Assembly (NCBI GenBank): GCA_035628135.1
Contig: DASPKM010000013.1
Location: 62,001-126,000, forward strand
Source: DASPKM01 sp035628135
GTDB taxonomy: Bacteria; Bacteroidota; Bacteroidia; Chitinophagales; Chitinophagaceae
DNA length: 64,000 nt
Direction of reading: 5' to 3'
In this document: piece by piece, positions 52,016 to 61,652 of the stretch
How positions within the stretch are numbered: the first letter of the stretch is position 1
How the letters are laid out: every line of letters begins with the position of its first letter
Made by a program: the position numbers and the translations under genes
The notes under the pieces: model-generated
The model's database searches: none
What the model was told of the DNA's origin: nothing
Seen by the model: only the letters and a program-made list of their open reading frames with translations

Positions 52016-53545
52016 TTATCTGGTCTTGAATTCCATTGTTGTCAATGCTCCCTTACCTGTTCCCGCGCTGGCGATATCAATTGTGCCTCCATGGCTTTCT
52101 ATTATTTTCCGGCAGGTATACAACCCCAGCCCGCCCGCACGTGGCTTGGTGGTAAAGCCTTTGCTGAAAAGCTGCTCCGCCTGTACGTTGCCAAAGCCCG
52201 TGCCGCAGTCCTTTAACTGCAATACCAGCTTGTCTTCATTTACAAACGCATTTACCTCGATGCATTTTTCGCCGGTAATGCTTTCCATTGCTTCCATGCT
52301 GTTGCGCAATACATTCAATACGGCCTGCATCAGCTTGGTGCGGTCGCCTTTAATCGTGGGAATGCCTTCGTTCATGCTTAGCCTTACCTGTATGCCCATT
52401 TTATCAATCGATGTACGCAGCATGGATAAGCTGTCGTTTACAATATCGTGCACATGCACGGGCTTTCTCTCCTGCGATTCATGGCCAGCGATATATTTCC
52501 GCTGAATGTTGAGTATCTCTTCGATATTGTTGATGATGTTCTGTTGCTCGATGATGGACTGATTGATCTCCTCCTGGTTGGCTTTTTGTTTTTCCGCCAT
52601 CGATGCAAGCATCTTGATCAATGCGTTTGTCTTTGCTTCGCCGATAGCGCCTTCAATGGCTGCTCTTTGCTTCTCGAAAAAAACACTCAGGTTGCGGATG
52701 GTATCAGGATTGTCCTCTGCCTGCAAACGGCGGATGCGGGTGAGGTACGATCCAAAACCAACGATGGCATTCCCGATATCATGGATAACATCCGAGGCAA
52801 TCTCAAACTTGCCCTGCGCCACGGCCTTGTCCATTAACGCTTCCTGCCTTTCGCGTTCATGCGAACGTTCCTTCTCCAGGCTTTCATTCAGCTCTTTTAA
52901 GATCAGTTCTGTTTGTTTGCTTTCCGTAACATCCTGCAATGCGCCAATGGTGCGCGCTGCCTTTCCTGTTTCATCGCGCAGGATCACAGCCTTCTCTTTT
53001 ACAAATGCGTATTCCCCATTGGCTTTCAGGAACCGGTATTCACTGGTCCAGCTGGCAATGGCGGGATCATCCTTTGCATTTTGTATAATAGCACACACAG
53101 ACTCTACATCTTCGGGATGCACCCGCGACCTCCAGAAGCTCACCGCTTTTGTTTCATCGTTTATCTGATAGCCGAACAGCGTATGATAGCCCTCGCCCCA
53201 GTTAATGATGCTTTCTGAACAAGAACGGTCCCATATCACATCCGACGTGGCCTTGGTAACGTATTCGAATCTCTTGATGCTATCGGCCAGCGCGCTTTGT
53301 GTTTCCAGTATTTCTGCGCTGTACCGCTGCATGCTTTTTATCTGCCGCTTTGCGGTATAAAAACCCGCAATGCACAAGCCTCCTATTGCAAGCGCTATCA
53401 CCCAGGCATTATAAAAGATCGCCAGCGTCAGCCCTGTAAGGAAAAAAGCGACCAGGTACAGGTTGATCAACCTGTCTGACCGTTTCTTGATCTGCAGTGC
53501 GGCAACGTTGTCCGGCTCTTTATATGTGTTGTCCAGCGCTGACAT
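52016..53545 (-). CDS. Membrane PAS sensor histidine kinase with HDIGN-type H-box
   Basis: The 509-residue protein has two membrane helices (about 28-63), a PAS/PAC domain (about 92-208, with WRSRVHPEDVESV and GALQDVTESK), a coiled coil, and a dimerisation helix with candidate phospho-His255 in DVIHDIGNAIVG. The HATPase domain has NVLRNSMEAME, DCGTGF and GLGLYTCRKIIESHGG. The H-box lacks the Pro of HisKA proteins (HDIGN instead of HELRTP), a divergent subclass shared with the kinase at 55148. It follows the REC-HK gene by 11 bp. Confidence 0.9.
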   Translation of the reverse strand: MSALDNTYKEPDNVAALQIKKRSDRLINLYLVAFFLTGLTLAIFYNAWVIALAIGGLCIAGFYTAKRQIKSMQRYSAEILETQSALADSIKRFEYVTKATSDVIWDRSCSESIINWGEGYHTLFGYQINDETKAVSFWRSRVHPEDVESVCAIIQNAKDDPAIASWTSEYRFLKANGEYAFVKEKAVILRDETGKAARTIGALQDVTESKQTELILKELNESLEKERSHERERQEALMDKAVAQGKFEIASDVIHDIGNAIVGFGSYLTRIRRLQAEDNPDTIRNLSVFFEKQRAAIEGAIGEAKTNALIKMLASMAEKQKANQEEINQSIIEQQNIINNIEEILNIQRKYIAGHESQERKPVHVHDIVNDSLSMLRTSIDKMGIQVRLSMNEGIPTIKGDRTKLMQAVLNVLRNSMEAMESITGEKCIEVNAFVNEDKLVLQLKDCGTGFGNVQAEQLFSKGFTTKPRAGGLGLYTCRKIIESHGGTIDIASAGTGKGALTTMEFKTR

Positions 53546-53556
53546 CGAATCTTACA

Positions 53557-55128
53557 TTATGCGGCAAGCGTTATCGTAAATAATGCGCCGTCATGGTTTT
53601 CTACTGCTATGGTTCCACCATGCGCCATTACATATTGTTTTACGATGGCCAGGCCCAGGCCGGTACCATGGTTCTTTTTCCTTGTAACGAACGGATCGAA
53701 TAATGTACGCATGATCTCCTGCGGTATGCCCGGCCCATTGTCGCGCACCGTTATAATAACAGCGCCCGTGGATTTATCAATGCTGCTAGATACATGAATG
53801 CAGGGACTTGTTACCTTGTGCTCCAGCAACGCATCAATGGCATTGCTCACCAGGTTCATCACGGACCGTTTCAGCTTGCTTTCATCTCCATTTACCATGA
53901 GGCCGGTCTCTCCCTCGCGGCGGATGGTCACCTGCCCATTGCTGTTCCTGGCTTCGGTGAGTTTAATGCCTTCTTCAATCACCTTGTCAAGGTTCACCGG
54001 TATTTTCTTCACAGGTGTTTCCTTGATGAAGTCCAAAAAGTCCTCGAAGATCTCAGAGGCTTGCACGCCGCATTCGTCTATCATGTCCAGCCACTCATTG
54101 GCGGGTTGTTCCATGCGCATCATATCGGTCAATACCTTGATGTTTTTAATGGGCGAGCGCAGGTCGTGCATCATCATGCTCACCGCATTGCCAATTGCGG
54201 ATAATTTCTCTTTTTGCAACAGCCTTTCGCGCAGTTCTGCATTGTGAATGGCTTTCGCGGCATTCAGCACAAACAAGCGAAGCAGGTACAATTTTTCAGT
54301 CTTCAATTTTTCTTCCTTTTCCAACACCGCGAAAATGGTATAGTTGTCCATTTTTGCAAACACCACGTCTTCGAACTGAGTTACCTGGTCGCTTTCCAGC
54401 GGCGTTTCCCGCAGTCGGGCTATCAATTGTTTCAGGTTGATCTTGTCTTCTATAGGACCGATGGAAAATAGTTTCTCATATTCATAATTCTCGTGCAGCT
54501 TGCCCAGCAAAGCCATGTTGGTATCCATGTAGGTGGCCAGTTGATCGAGAATGTTGCGTAATAAGGAATTGAGGTGCTGCTCCTCGAGGCTGATGGAAGA
54601 AATGACTTCGATGAGCTTTTCGAGATTGCGGAGCTTATTATAGTCCGTTACCGCTTTGGTAGCCAGTTGCGTGATCTCCTCGGCTGCATAAGGCTTGCAA
54701 TGATAGCCGACGTTTTGTCCGGCCCTTGCAATGATGTCGTTGATGGACCTGTCGCTGAACGCGGTTACAAAAATGATCTCTGCCTTGCTGTCGTATTTCC
54801 TGATCTGTTCCGCGGTTTCCATTCCATCCCAGCCCGGCATGCGCATGTCTAAGAATATAACGGCATAAGGACGGCCTTCGGCCATCGCTTTTTTCACCAT
54901 CTCCAACCCTTCCATTCCGTTGGATGCCTTGTGCACTGTAAAGTCAGGAATGTTAGTGGAATGCTGTGCTTGGGTTTCGGCAGGCGTATCGAACAATATA
55001 CTTGCTGCCAGGTCCACGCTCAGGCTTTCGGCGCTGGCTTTTTTCGGCATCAATATTTCTTCGATATTGTCCCTGACGATCTCTTCATCGTCTATTACGA
55101 GCACTGATGTATTGGCTGCCTCTCTCAT
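53557..55128 (-). CDS. REC-GAF-like-histidine kinase hybrid
   Basis: The 523-residue protein starts with a receiver domain (1-160) with phosphoacceptor Asp94 in IFLDMRMPGWDG; about 35 extra residues (31-65) are inserted after the first helix. A GAF-like segment (about 175-305) follows, then HisKA with His321 in MMMHDLRSPIKN and a HATPase domain (MNLVSNAIDALL, DNGPGIP, GTGLGLAIVKQYVMAHGG). There is no membrane segment. Receiver-first kinases usually accept phosphate from another kinase, here probably the neighbour at 55148 or 52016. Confidence 0.9.
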   Translation of the reverse strand: MREAANTSVLVIDDEEIVRDNIEEILMPKKASAESLSVDLAASILFDTPAETQAQHSTNIPDFTVHKASNGMEGLEMVKKAMAEGRPYAVIFLDMRMPGWDGMETAEQIRKYDSKAEIIFVTAFSDRSINDIIARAGQNVGYHCKPYAAEEITQLATKAVTDYNKLRNLEKLIEVISSISLEEQHLNSLLRNILDQLATYMDTNMALLGKLHENYEYEKLFSIGPIEDKINLKQLIARLRETPLESDQVTQFEDVVFAKMDNYTIFAVLEKEEKLKTEKLYLLRLFVLNAAKAIHNAELRERLLQKEKLSAIGNAVSMMMHDLRSPIKNIKVLTDMMRMEQPANEWLDMIDECGVQASEIFEDFLDFIKETPVKKIPVNLDKVIEEGIKLTEARNSNGQVTIRREGETGLMVNGDESKLKRSVMNLVSNAIDALLEHKVTSPCIHVSSSIDKSTGAVIITVRDNGPGIPQEIMRTLFDPFVTRKKNHGTGLGLAIVKQYVMAHGGTIAVENHDGALFTITLAA

Positions 55129-55147
55129 AAATTTGGTATTGCGGATA

Positions 55148-56053
55148 TTAAATGGTTAAGCTGATAGTAGTTAATGCGCCCTTCGCATGTCCTTCGCTGG
55201 TAATGCTCATGGTCCCGCCATAACTTTCGATAATGGCCCTGCAACTGTTCAGGCCCAATCCCGATCCCGACGCTTTAGTTGTAAAGCCCCTTTGGAAAAG
55301 ATGGTCGCCCGTGGCATTGTCGAAGCCTTGGCCATTGTCCTGCACTTTGATAACGATCAGGCCAGGTGCACTGGTCATGACAATAGAAATGGTTTTCTCC
55401 GGCGCGTTGATATCAATCGCCTCGATGCTATTCTTAAGAATGTTGAGCATTACCTGCATCAACCGCGGGCGGTGCGCACGGAATTCCGGTAATTCATCGG
55501 GCACGCTTACCGATACCTTGATATTTCTTTTTTCCAGGGATGCAAAGAACATCGCTATGCAATCGTTGATGATGGCCCGAAAATTAATAGGCACCTTCAT
55601 TTGCACGCCGTTGCCATTGGCGTATTGGCGGTGGATGTGCAATATCTCCTGTATGTGTGTAACGATGCTCAATTGATCTGCAACAGAGCGGCGTATTTCT
55701 TCCTGGCTGTTCTTTTGTGCGTCTGCAATACTGTTGAGCAGCTTCAATACCGCGTTGGCCTTTTCTTCGCCGATAGCGGCGGACAAAGCAGGTTGTTGCA
55801 CTGTAAAAAACTCAGCCATTTTCTGCAGGCTTTCTGCATTGGTTTGGTCGAGCGAACGCCTGATGCGGGTTATGTACGAGCCAAAGCCTACGATGGCATT
55901 GCCGATGTCGTGCAGCACGTTGGAAGCTATTTCCAGCCGGCCTTCGGTTACGGCCTTGTCTGCCAGCAATTCCTTCACGGCCTGTTCGTCGAGGGACGTG
56001 CATGACGTAAGGGGATCTGGATGTTTATGGCTTGCCTGGAGGGGTTGTTCCAT
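55148..56053 (-). CDS. Soluble histidine kinase with HDIGN-type H-box
   Basis: The 301-residue kinase has no sensor domain or membrane helix. His48 in NVLHDIGNAIVG lies in a dimerisation region nearly identical to that of the PAS kinase at 52016. The HATPase domain has LNILKNSIEAID, DNGQGFDN and GSGLGLNSCRAIIESYGG. It is the first gene of the operon (19 bp before the REC-HK). The input is presumably a partner protein. Confidence 0.88.
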   Translation of the reverse strand: MEQPLQASHKHPDPLTSCTSLDEQAVKELLADKAVTEGRLEIASNVLHDIGNAIVGFGSYITRIRRSLDQTNAESLQKMAEFFTVQQPALSAAIGEEKANAVLKLLNSIADAQKNSQEEIRRSVADQLSIVTHIQEILHIHRQYANGNGVQMKVPINFRAIINDCIAMFFASLEKRNIKVSVSVPDELPEFRAHRPRLMQVMLNILKNSIEAIDINAPEKTISIVMTSAPGLIVIKVQDNGQGFDNATGDHLFQRGFTTKASGSGLGLNSCRAIIESYGGTMSITSEGHAKGALTTISLTI

Positions 56054-56249
56054 GGGTTGGACTTAAATGCCTATCCGAACGCGATATTGTTTTCTTTTAT
56101 TTGGAGACAGTGTCTTCAATTAGTCAAAATCATTGGCAATTAAGGAAAACAGGATGCGGCCCTTTATTGGTTTTTACTTAGTTTCTTAAAAAACGGGGTT
56201 CGTTTTCAATAAATAGTACTGGTTGCGTTAAATAAGACCAAGATCACGC

Positions 56250-56801
56250 ATGAAAAACCTACCCTCCAGGAATATCACCATTTATTTATCCCTTAACCAG
56301 GAGATATTCAAAGGTTATTTCAACCCGCAAGACCCCAGTCCCATATACAAAAGGCAATTGAGTCATGAGTTCGAGCAATACATCATGACCTGCATACGGT
56401 CGGCCAAAAGAAACTGTACACTGAATTATAAAATAAGCTATAAGAATGAACAGGATAAGCAATTTGCAGAGCCATTGATGTATGCCATCAGGCGGCATTT
56501 TGGAGAGACCAGGTCTAGTGCAATGGAATCATTTGAAAAATTCAAACGCCGCACCTATAAGCTTCTGTTTCTCAGCCTCACGATCGTGATCATGTGCCAG
56601 GGATTTTTACCCCTGGTATTGAAGTCGGAAAGCAACCGCCTGCAATACGGCATCCTGAACAGCGCCGATGTATTGTGCTGGGTAATACTATGGAAGCCCA
56701 TTGAAAGGCTGATCTTTTACTGGAACCCTTACCTGAAAGAGATCTCGATTATGGACAAGTTGCAAAAAGCCGAAGTGGTTGTTACGGAAGTACAGGGTTA
56801 A
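56250..56801 (+). CDS. Hypothetical membrane protein divergent from the kinase operon
   Basis: The 183-residue protein has a soluble N-terminal half (IYLSLNQEIFKGYFNP, then YIMTCIRSAKRNCTLNYKIS) and two hydrophobic segments near 108-155 (LLFLSLTIVIMCQGFLPLVL and LNSADVLCWVILW), followed by KPIERLIFYWNPY and a short tail. No named family recognised. It lies 21 bp before the hybrid kinase gene and is probably co-transcribed, so a role in its signal input is possible but unproven. Confidence 0.65.
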   Translation: MKNLPSRNITIYLSLNQEIFKGYFNPQDPSPIYKRQLSHEFEQYIMTCIRSAKRNCTLNYKISYKNEQDKQFAEPLMYAIRRHFGETRSSAMESFEKFKRRTYKLLFLSLTIVIMCQGFLPLVLKSESNRLQYGILNSADVLCWVILWKPIERLIFYWNPYLKEISIMDKLQKAEVVVTEVQG

Positions 56802-56822
56802 TATTCACCAACAAGTATCCTT

Positions 56823-58634
56823 ATGAAAAAAATATATATCCTTTTGCTGGCCTTTCCCCTGTTGGTACTGGCATTGTCGTACCTGCCCGTGTGGTGGGCA
56901 GCGGGTGCGGTGCTGGCATTGATGGTGTTTATTGCGTACCGCTTTTACAGCGTACGCCTGCATGCCGCGCACGAAAGAAACAGTATTTTGGAAAATGAAG
57001 TGGAAGAGCTGCATATCAGGTTGGAACAAGCTGTGTCAAGAACAGACAAGGCCAACGAAGCTGCAGATCAAACCCGCCAATCGAAACAGCAATTGTTATC
57101 GATCATCAACCACGAAGTGCGCACACCCATGAACGGTATACTGGGCACTGCGTTGCTGTTGTCGGATACCGGTCTTACCGCAGAACAGGAGGAGCATATT
57201 AAAACCATTCGAGGCTGCGGCGAAAGCCTGCTCACCACGGTGAACAGCATCTTAGTGAACGATATCTTAGAGTTTTCGAAGCTGCAGCACGAAAATGGAG
57301 AATTGGAATACAAAGATTTCAACCTGCGCGATGCCGTAGAAGAATTGCTGGAGCTATTGGCAGGGAAAGCAAGACAAGCCAACCTGGACCTGGTATATCA
57401 CATAGAAGAAGGGGTGCCCGAACAACTGATCGGCGATAGCCGCCGGTTCAGGCAGGTGCTGATGAACCTGCTGGAAAATGCAGTGAAGTTCACTTATTCA
57501 GGCGAAGTATATATTGGCATTAGTTGCACAAAACACAGCACAGGAAATTGGCCCGAATTGCATGTGGAAGTGAGCGATACGGGCGCCGGCATTCCAGCGG
57601 AACAATTGGCCCGGTTGTTCAAGGGCATGCCTGGAAAAGAATATACGCAGGATAACAACCTGCCTGGATTGGGACTGGTGGTTTGCAAGCGACTCGTAGA
57701 CATGATGGGCGGCCGTATTGAAGCAACCAGCAAAGAATGGGGCGGGAGCTGCTTCACGTTCAGCATACCGGTAACACCCAGCCCCAGGCTTATACGCGAC
57801 CATGCGCAAAAAGATAACATGGCTAAGCTCCATGAAAAGCATGTACTGGTAGTGGATGACAATGCAACAGCGCGTACTGCGCTTGTAAAACAGTTAAGCG
57901 CATGGAACATGTTACCTGTTGGCGTGGCTTCCGGTTCGGAAGCCTTGCAAGCCATATCAGGCAAATCCTTCGATCTTGTAATTACCGATATCGATATGCC
58001 CGGCATGAACGGATTGCAATTGGCAAACGCTATCGCGCAACAATATCCCGCAATACCAATTATAGCCATGAACAACGCGGCGCCTGAAAAGTTCCAGGAA
58101 AAGACCGGCGTATACTCGTCCATAATATCCAAACCCTTGCGCCAATACGCCCTGAGGGAACATATCCTTGCGGCATTGTCTAAAACAGGACAGGCAAAGG
58201 ACAGCTCCGCGGAAACTTTCTCCAACGAGTTTTCACAGAGATTTCCCTTACGCATCCTGGTGGCGGAGGATAATCTTATCAACCAGAAGATAGCTTTGAA
58301 GATCCTTTCCAGGCTGGGTTACGAGGCAGTGCTTGCCAACAATGGTAAGGAAGCGATAGAAGCAGCGGGCCAGGAACCATTCGACATTATACTGATGGAT
58401 GTGGAGATGCCTGAAATGAACGGCCTGGATGCAACGAAAATGATCCGCACCTGCCTGGAAATACAGCCAGTCATCATCGCCTTAACCGCCAACACGCTGC
58501 AGGGCGACCGCGACGCGTGCATGCAAGCCGGCATGGACGACTACATGAGCAAGCCCATTGAAATGACAGCGTTGCTGAGCCAGCTGGAAAAATGGGCCCT
58601 GGTAATCAGGGAAAGAAAGAAACTCTCTGCGTAG
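56823..58634 (+). CDS. Hybrid histidine kinase (TM-HisKA-HATPase-REC-REC)
   Basis: The 603-residue protein has two N-terminal membrane helices (about 4-41) with almost no periplasmic loop, a coiled coil (about 45-90), HisKA with His97 in INHEVRTPMNG, and HATPase with LLENAVKF, SDTGAGIP and GLGLVVCKRLVDMMGG. Two receivers follow: REC1 with Asp389 (VITDIDMPGMNG) and REC2 with Asp526 (ILMDVEMPEMNG). No Hpt or output domain is present, so an external partner is needed. The lack of a sensor domain suggests that the neighbour at 56250 or a soluble factor gives the signal. Confidence 0.92.
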   Translation: MKKIYILLLAFPLLVLALSYLPVWWAAGAVLALMVFIAYRFYSVRLHAAHERNSILENEVEELHIRLEQAVSRTDKANEAADQTRQSKQQLLSIINHEVRTPMNGILGTALLLSDTGLTAEQEEHIKTIRGCGESLLTTVNSILVNDILEFSKLQHENGELEYKDFNLRDAVEELLELLAGKARQANLDLVYHIEEGVPEQLIGDSRRFRQVLMNLLENAVKFTYSGEVYIGISCTKHSTGNWPELHVEVSDTGAGIPAEQLARLFKGMPGKEYTQDNNLPGLGLVVCKRLVDMMGGRIEATSKEWGGSCFTFSIPVTPSPRLIRDHAQKDNMAKLHEKHVLVVDDNATARTALVKQLSAWNMLPVGVASGSEALQAISGKSFDLVITDIDMPGMNGLQLANAIAQQYPAIPIIAMNNAAPEKFQEKTGVYSSIISKPLRQYALREHILAALSKTGQAKDSSAETFSNEFSQRFPLRILVAEDNLINQKIALKILSRLGYEAVLANNGKEAIEAAGQEPFDIILMDVEMPEMNGLDATKMIRTCLEIQPVIIALTANTLQGDRDACMQAGMDDYMSKPIEMTALLSQLEKWALVIRERKKLSA

Positions 58635-58639
58635 TTGCA

Positions 58640-59479
58640 TCATGCCGCGGGTCGAGACTGCGCGGCAGCTACCGGCACGCCCATTGCTACCGGCTTAAGT
58701 TTTTTCATTGCCCTTGTTGTCAGCATCACTTTAATAAAATCGGGCAGTATCCTGTCGAGCGCCAGGAACAACCGGTTCCAGTTGCCCGGAATGATCAGCT
58801 CTTTATGCTGCAGCATTTTATCGATTGCGATGTGCGCCACGTCCTCGGGGTCCATGGCCGACCAACGGCTGAATTGGTCCCCGCTCGTATTGATCATCAT
58901 TTGCACAGGTACAGTGTTCATGCCACCGGGACAAATGGTGCTTACATAGATCTTCTTATGCTTTAACTCCTTGCGCAGGCTTTTTGAAAATGCCAGCAGG
59001 TAACTCTTCGTTCCGCCATATACCTGTTTGCGGGGGAGGTAAAAAAAGCTGGCGAGGCTGCTTACGTTCAGTATATGCGCTTCGTACCCGGCGGGCACCT
59101 GGCTGATAAATAAATACGATAGCAAAGTGGGCGCAGTCACATTCAACTCGATCTGCCTGCAGTAAAATTCAATGCTTTTTTCCTCGAAGAAATGCGTGCC
59201 GCCGATGCCTGCGTTGTTGATGAGAATGTTGGCGCGCAAACCCAGCTCCTCCATTTTCGAAAATAGTTGCACATGCGTGTCTTTACGTGTAAGGTCATAT
59301 TCAAAGAATACGGCCTTCACATCAAACTCCCGTTCGATCAGTCGTGCAAGGTTGCCCAGGCCTGTTCCCGGCAGCGCTACCAATATAAGGTTCATGTTGC
59401 GGCTGGCGCATTCCAGGGCCAGTGCCTTACCAAATCCTTCGCTGGCCCCTGTTATCAAAGTATAATGTTCAGTGCCCAT
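58640..59479 (-). CDS. SDR family oxidoreductase
   Basis: The 279-residue classical SDR has the cofactor motif TGASEGFGKAL (residues 10-20), NNAGIGG, a catalytic Ser in LNVSSLASF, and YGGTKSYLLAFSKSL with the catalytic Tyr-x-x-x-Lys. The C-terminal part (NRLFLALDRILPDFIKVML) resembles short-chain dehydrogenases of the DltE/YqjQ kind, which act on lipid-like substrates. It overlaps the epimerase gene by 11 bp. The substrate is unknown. Confidence 0.85.
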   Translation of the reverse strand: MGTEHYTLITGASEGFGKALALECASRNMNLILVALPGTGLGNLARLIEREFDVKAVFFEYDLTRKDTHVQLFSKMEELGLRANILINNAGIGGTHFFEEKSIEFYCRQIELNVTAPTLLSYLFISQVPAGYEAHILNVSSLASFFYLPRKQVYGGTKSYLLAFSKSLRKELKHKKIYVSTICPGGMNTVPVQMMINTSGDQFSRWSAMDPEDVAHIAIDKMLQHKELIIPGNWNRLFLALDRILPDFIKVMLTTRAMKKLKPVAMGVPVAAAQSRPAA

Positions 59480-60461
59480 ATTGCTTGTTTTGAAGATGGA
59501 GAATGGTTGCGCGAATGCCTTCGCTAAAAGGTGTGATGGTATAACCCAGTTGGCTGATGGCCTTTTCGGAGGTCAATGCGCGGTTTTGAAACGCCCTCCT
59601 GATGGTGCGTGGCGAAATATTGGTTTGCCTGCCCGTGATGCCGTACACCAGCATGTGCAAAAAGCTCCAGGCAACCAGCAATGCTTTTGGCGTACGTATC
59701 ACGCGTATCTTCTTTGGAGCATGCTCACGCACGTATTGAAAAAATGTATTGTACGAAATGTTCTCGCCGCCGATAATGTATTTCTCTCCGCATGTGCCGC
59801 GTTCCAGCGCAAGAAAATGGCCGGACACCACATCATCTATAAAAACATAGTTGGCTACCTTATCGCCCTTTGTAGGCACAAAGGCTATTCCGGCAGACAG
59901 CATCTTCGACAGCATTTTGCTTACTACGTTTCCATCGGTAGCAATGCCAGGGCCATACACCCGCGAAACAGCCACCGTCATCGCACACAGGCCGCGGGCG
60001 TTGTATTCCTTCACCAGTTGTTCGGCCCAATGCTTTGAAATTTCATAATCATTCTCGAATGCTATTACGCGTGGATCACTCTCGCTCATGGGGTGCTTAC
60101 CCGAAGGGCCTATGACAGCGCCCGAACTGGTGAACACAAATTTTTTAATGCCCAGTATCAGCGCGGCGTCCAACACATTACGGGTGCCTTCTACATTCAC
60201 CTTGTAAAAAATGCTGTTGTCGCGCACCCTGAACTTTGTAATGCCCGCGGCATGCAGCACGCTGTCGCAACCTTTCATCGCCATTAATATGGAATCCTTA
60301 TCGGTAACATCGCCACGGAACACTACGATATTGGGATCGACAGGAATGTACTGAGCGTTCAGGTCCCTTACCAAGATGTGGGCGGTATGTCCCCGGGTTA
60401 CGGCTTCCCGCGCTAGTTGATGTCCTATGTAACCCGTGGCGCCGGTAATAAATACTTTCAT
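59469..60461 (-). CDS. NAD-dependent epimerase/dehydratase family protein
   Basis: The 330-residue extended SDR has the N-terminal ITGATGYIGHQLA (GxxGxxG), FRGDVTDKDSI and VLHAAG. The catalytic region has FTSSGAVIG, but the usual YxxxK reads YEISKHWAE. GENISYNTFFQYV lies in the C-terminal substrate domain. Relatives include dihydroflavonol reductase-like and sterol dehydrogenase-like enzymes. It is coupled with the SDR downstream by overlap, and the pair may modify one lipid or sugar substrate. Confidence 0.85.
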   Translation of the reverse strand: MKVFITGATGYIGHQLAREAVTRGHTAHILVRDLNAQYIPVDPNIVVFRGDVTDKDSILMAMKGCDSVLHAAGITKFRVRDNSIFYKVNVEGTRNVLDAALILGIKKFVFTSSGAVIGPSGKHPMSESDPRVIAFENDYEISKHWAEQLVKEYNARGLCAMTVAVSRVYGPGIATDGNVVSKMLSKMLSAGIAFVPTKGDKVANYVFIDDVVSGHFLALERGTCGEKYIIGGENISYNTFFQYVREHAPKKIRVIRTPKALLVAWSFLHMLVYGITGRQTNISPRTIRRAFQNRALTSEKAISQLGYTITPFSEGIRATILHLQNKQYGH

Positions 60462-60658
60462 GGCTTCGATAATGCTAAATGCTACTGCAAATTATCCTCC
60501 GGCACTGCCATCGCATAATTGAATTTTGCGTCTGCCCCGCGGTTGTTTGCAGATTTTGCAATTGTTAAAGAATTCCTGTGTCCGCCCGTCTCCTTCCTTT
60601 GGATAAATTGGGTTATCTTTCATAGCGCAACCCCTTGTTTCCCTTTATCATAAGAACT

Positions 60659-61651
60659 ATGTCTGTTAAAACACAGGAATTTCTATTCCAGCGTATCAGG
60701 GAGCTGCTGCCACCCAATGTCTCGCTGGCAGATGCGGTTGCGGACATCCTGAACCTTAGCACGGACAGCGCCTACCGCCGCATCCGGGGCGAAACGGCCC
60801 TGGTGCTGGAAGAAGTAAGCGAGTTGTGCAGGCACTACGGTATCTCACTCGATCAATTGCTGAAAATAGAAAGCGGGTCCACCATCTTCCGCAACGTAAG
60901 GATCAACCTGAAAGAATATGATTACAACGCATACCTGGCCGACCTTGCAAGGCTGTTAAAGAGCATTGCCGCCGCGGAACGGAAGGAAATCATCTACCTG
61001 ACCAAGGACCTGCCGCTGTTCCATAATTTTTACTGCGCTCCTTTGCTTGCCTTTCGCTATTTCTTTTGGATGAAGACCATTGTAGACCACCCTGATTTTG
61101 CACAGCGGCAGTTCGAAATAGACTGCATAACACCCGAAACAGCACAACGCAGCCGCGAAGCATTGCAGGCTTATATAGAAATCCCTTCTGTAGAGATTTG
61201 GAATACCGAATGCATCAACAGCATCATATCACAGGTAGAATTCTATCGGGAGTCAGGATATTTTGCTTCAGCCGCGGATATAAAAACGGTATACCATGCA
61301 TTGGAGGAAACCATCCTGCATGTAAGAGACCAGGTGGCGCATGGATGCAAGTTCATGCCAGGCGAAAGCCCCGATAATAAAAGAAATAACTTCAGCTTTT
61401 TTTACAACAGGATCGTTTTAGGCACCAATGTTATTATAACGCTGATGGACAACCTAAAAACCTGTTACTTCAATTACGACGTATTGAATTACCTGGTAAC
61501 CCGCGATGAATCGTTCTGTAATTCATGCCATGCCGACCTGCAGAACCTGATGAAACGGGCCACCCTGGTAAGCCAGACCGGAGAACGCCACCGGAACATA
61601 TTTTTTGGTATCTTATTGAATAAAGTAACAGAAAGACTCAAAAGCCTCTAG
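60659..61651 (+). CDS. HTH regulator with an uncharacterised C-terminal domain (paralogue 1)
   Basis: The start at 60659 (MSVKTQEFLFQRIRELL) is chosen, as it aligns with the second paralogue; an upstream in-frame start adds eight residues. The 330-residue protein begins with a small HTH/XRE-like domain (1-75): LADAVADILNLSTDSAYRRI and then RHYGISLDQLL. A C-terminal domain of about 250 residues is shared with the next gene, with conserved phrases such as FRYFFWMKTI, a block around IPSVEIWN, and LNYLVTRDESFC near the end. No named effector family is recognised. It might sense a ligand. Confidence 0.7.
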   Translation: MSVKTQEFLFQRIRELLPPNVSLADAVADILNLSTDSAYRRIRGETALVLEEVSELCRHYGISLDQLLKIESGSTIFRNVRINLKEYDYNAYLADLARLLKSIAAAERKEIIYLTKDLPLFHNFYCAPLLAFRYFFWMKTIVDHPDFAQRQFEIDCITPETAQRSREALQAYIEIPSVEIWNTECINSIISQVEFYRESGYFASAADIKTVYHALEETILHVRDQVAHGCKFMPGESPDNKRNNFSFFYNRIVLGTNVIITLMDNLKTCYFNYDVLNYLVTRDESFCNSCHADLQNLMKRATLVSQTGERHRNIFFGILLNKVTERLKSL

Positions 61652-61652
61652 C

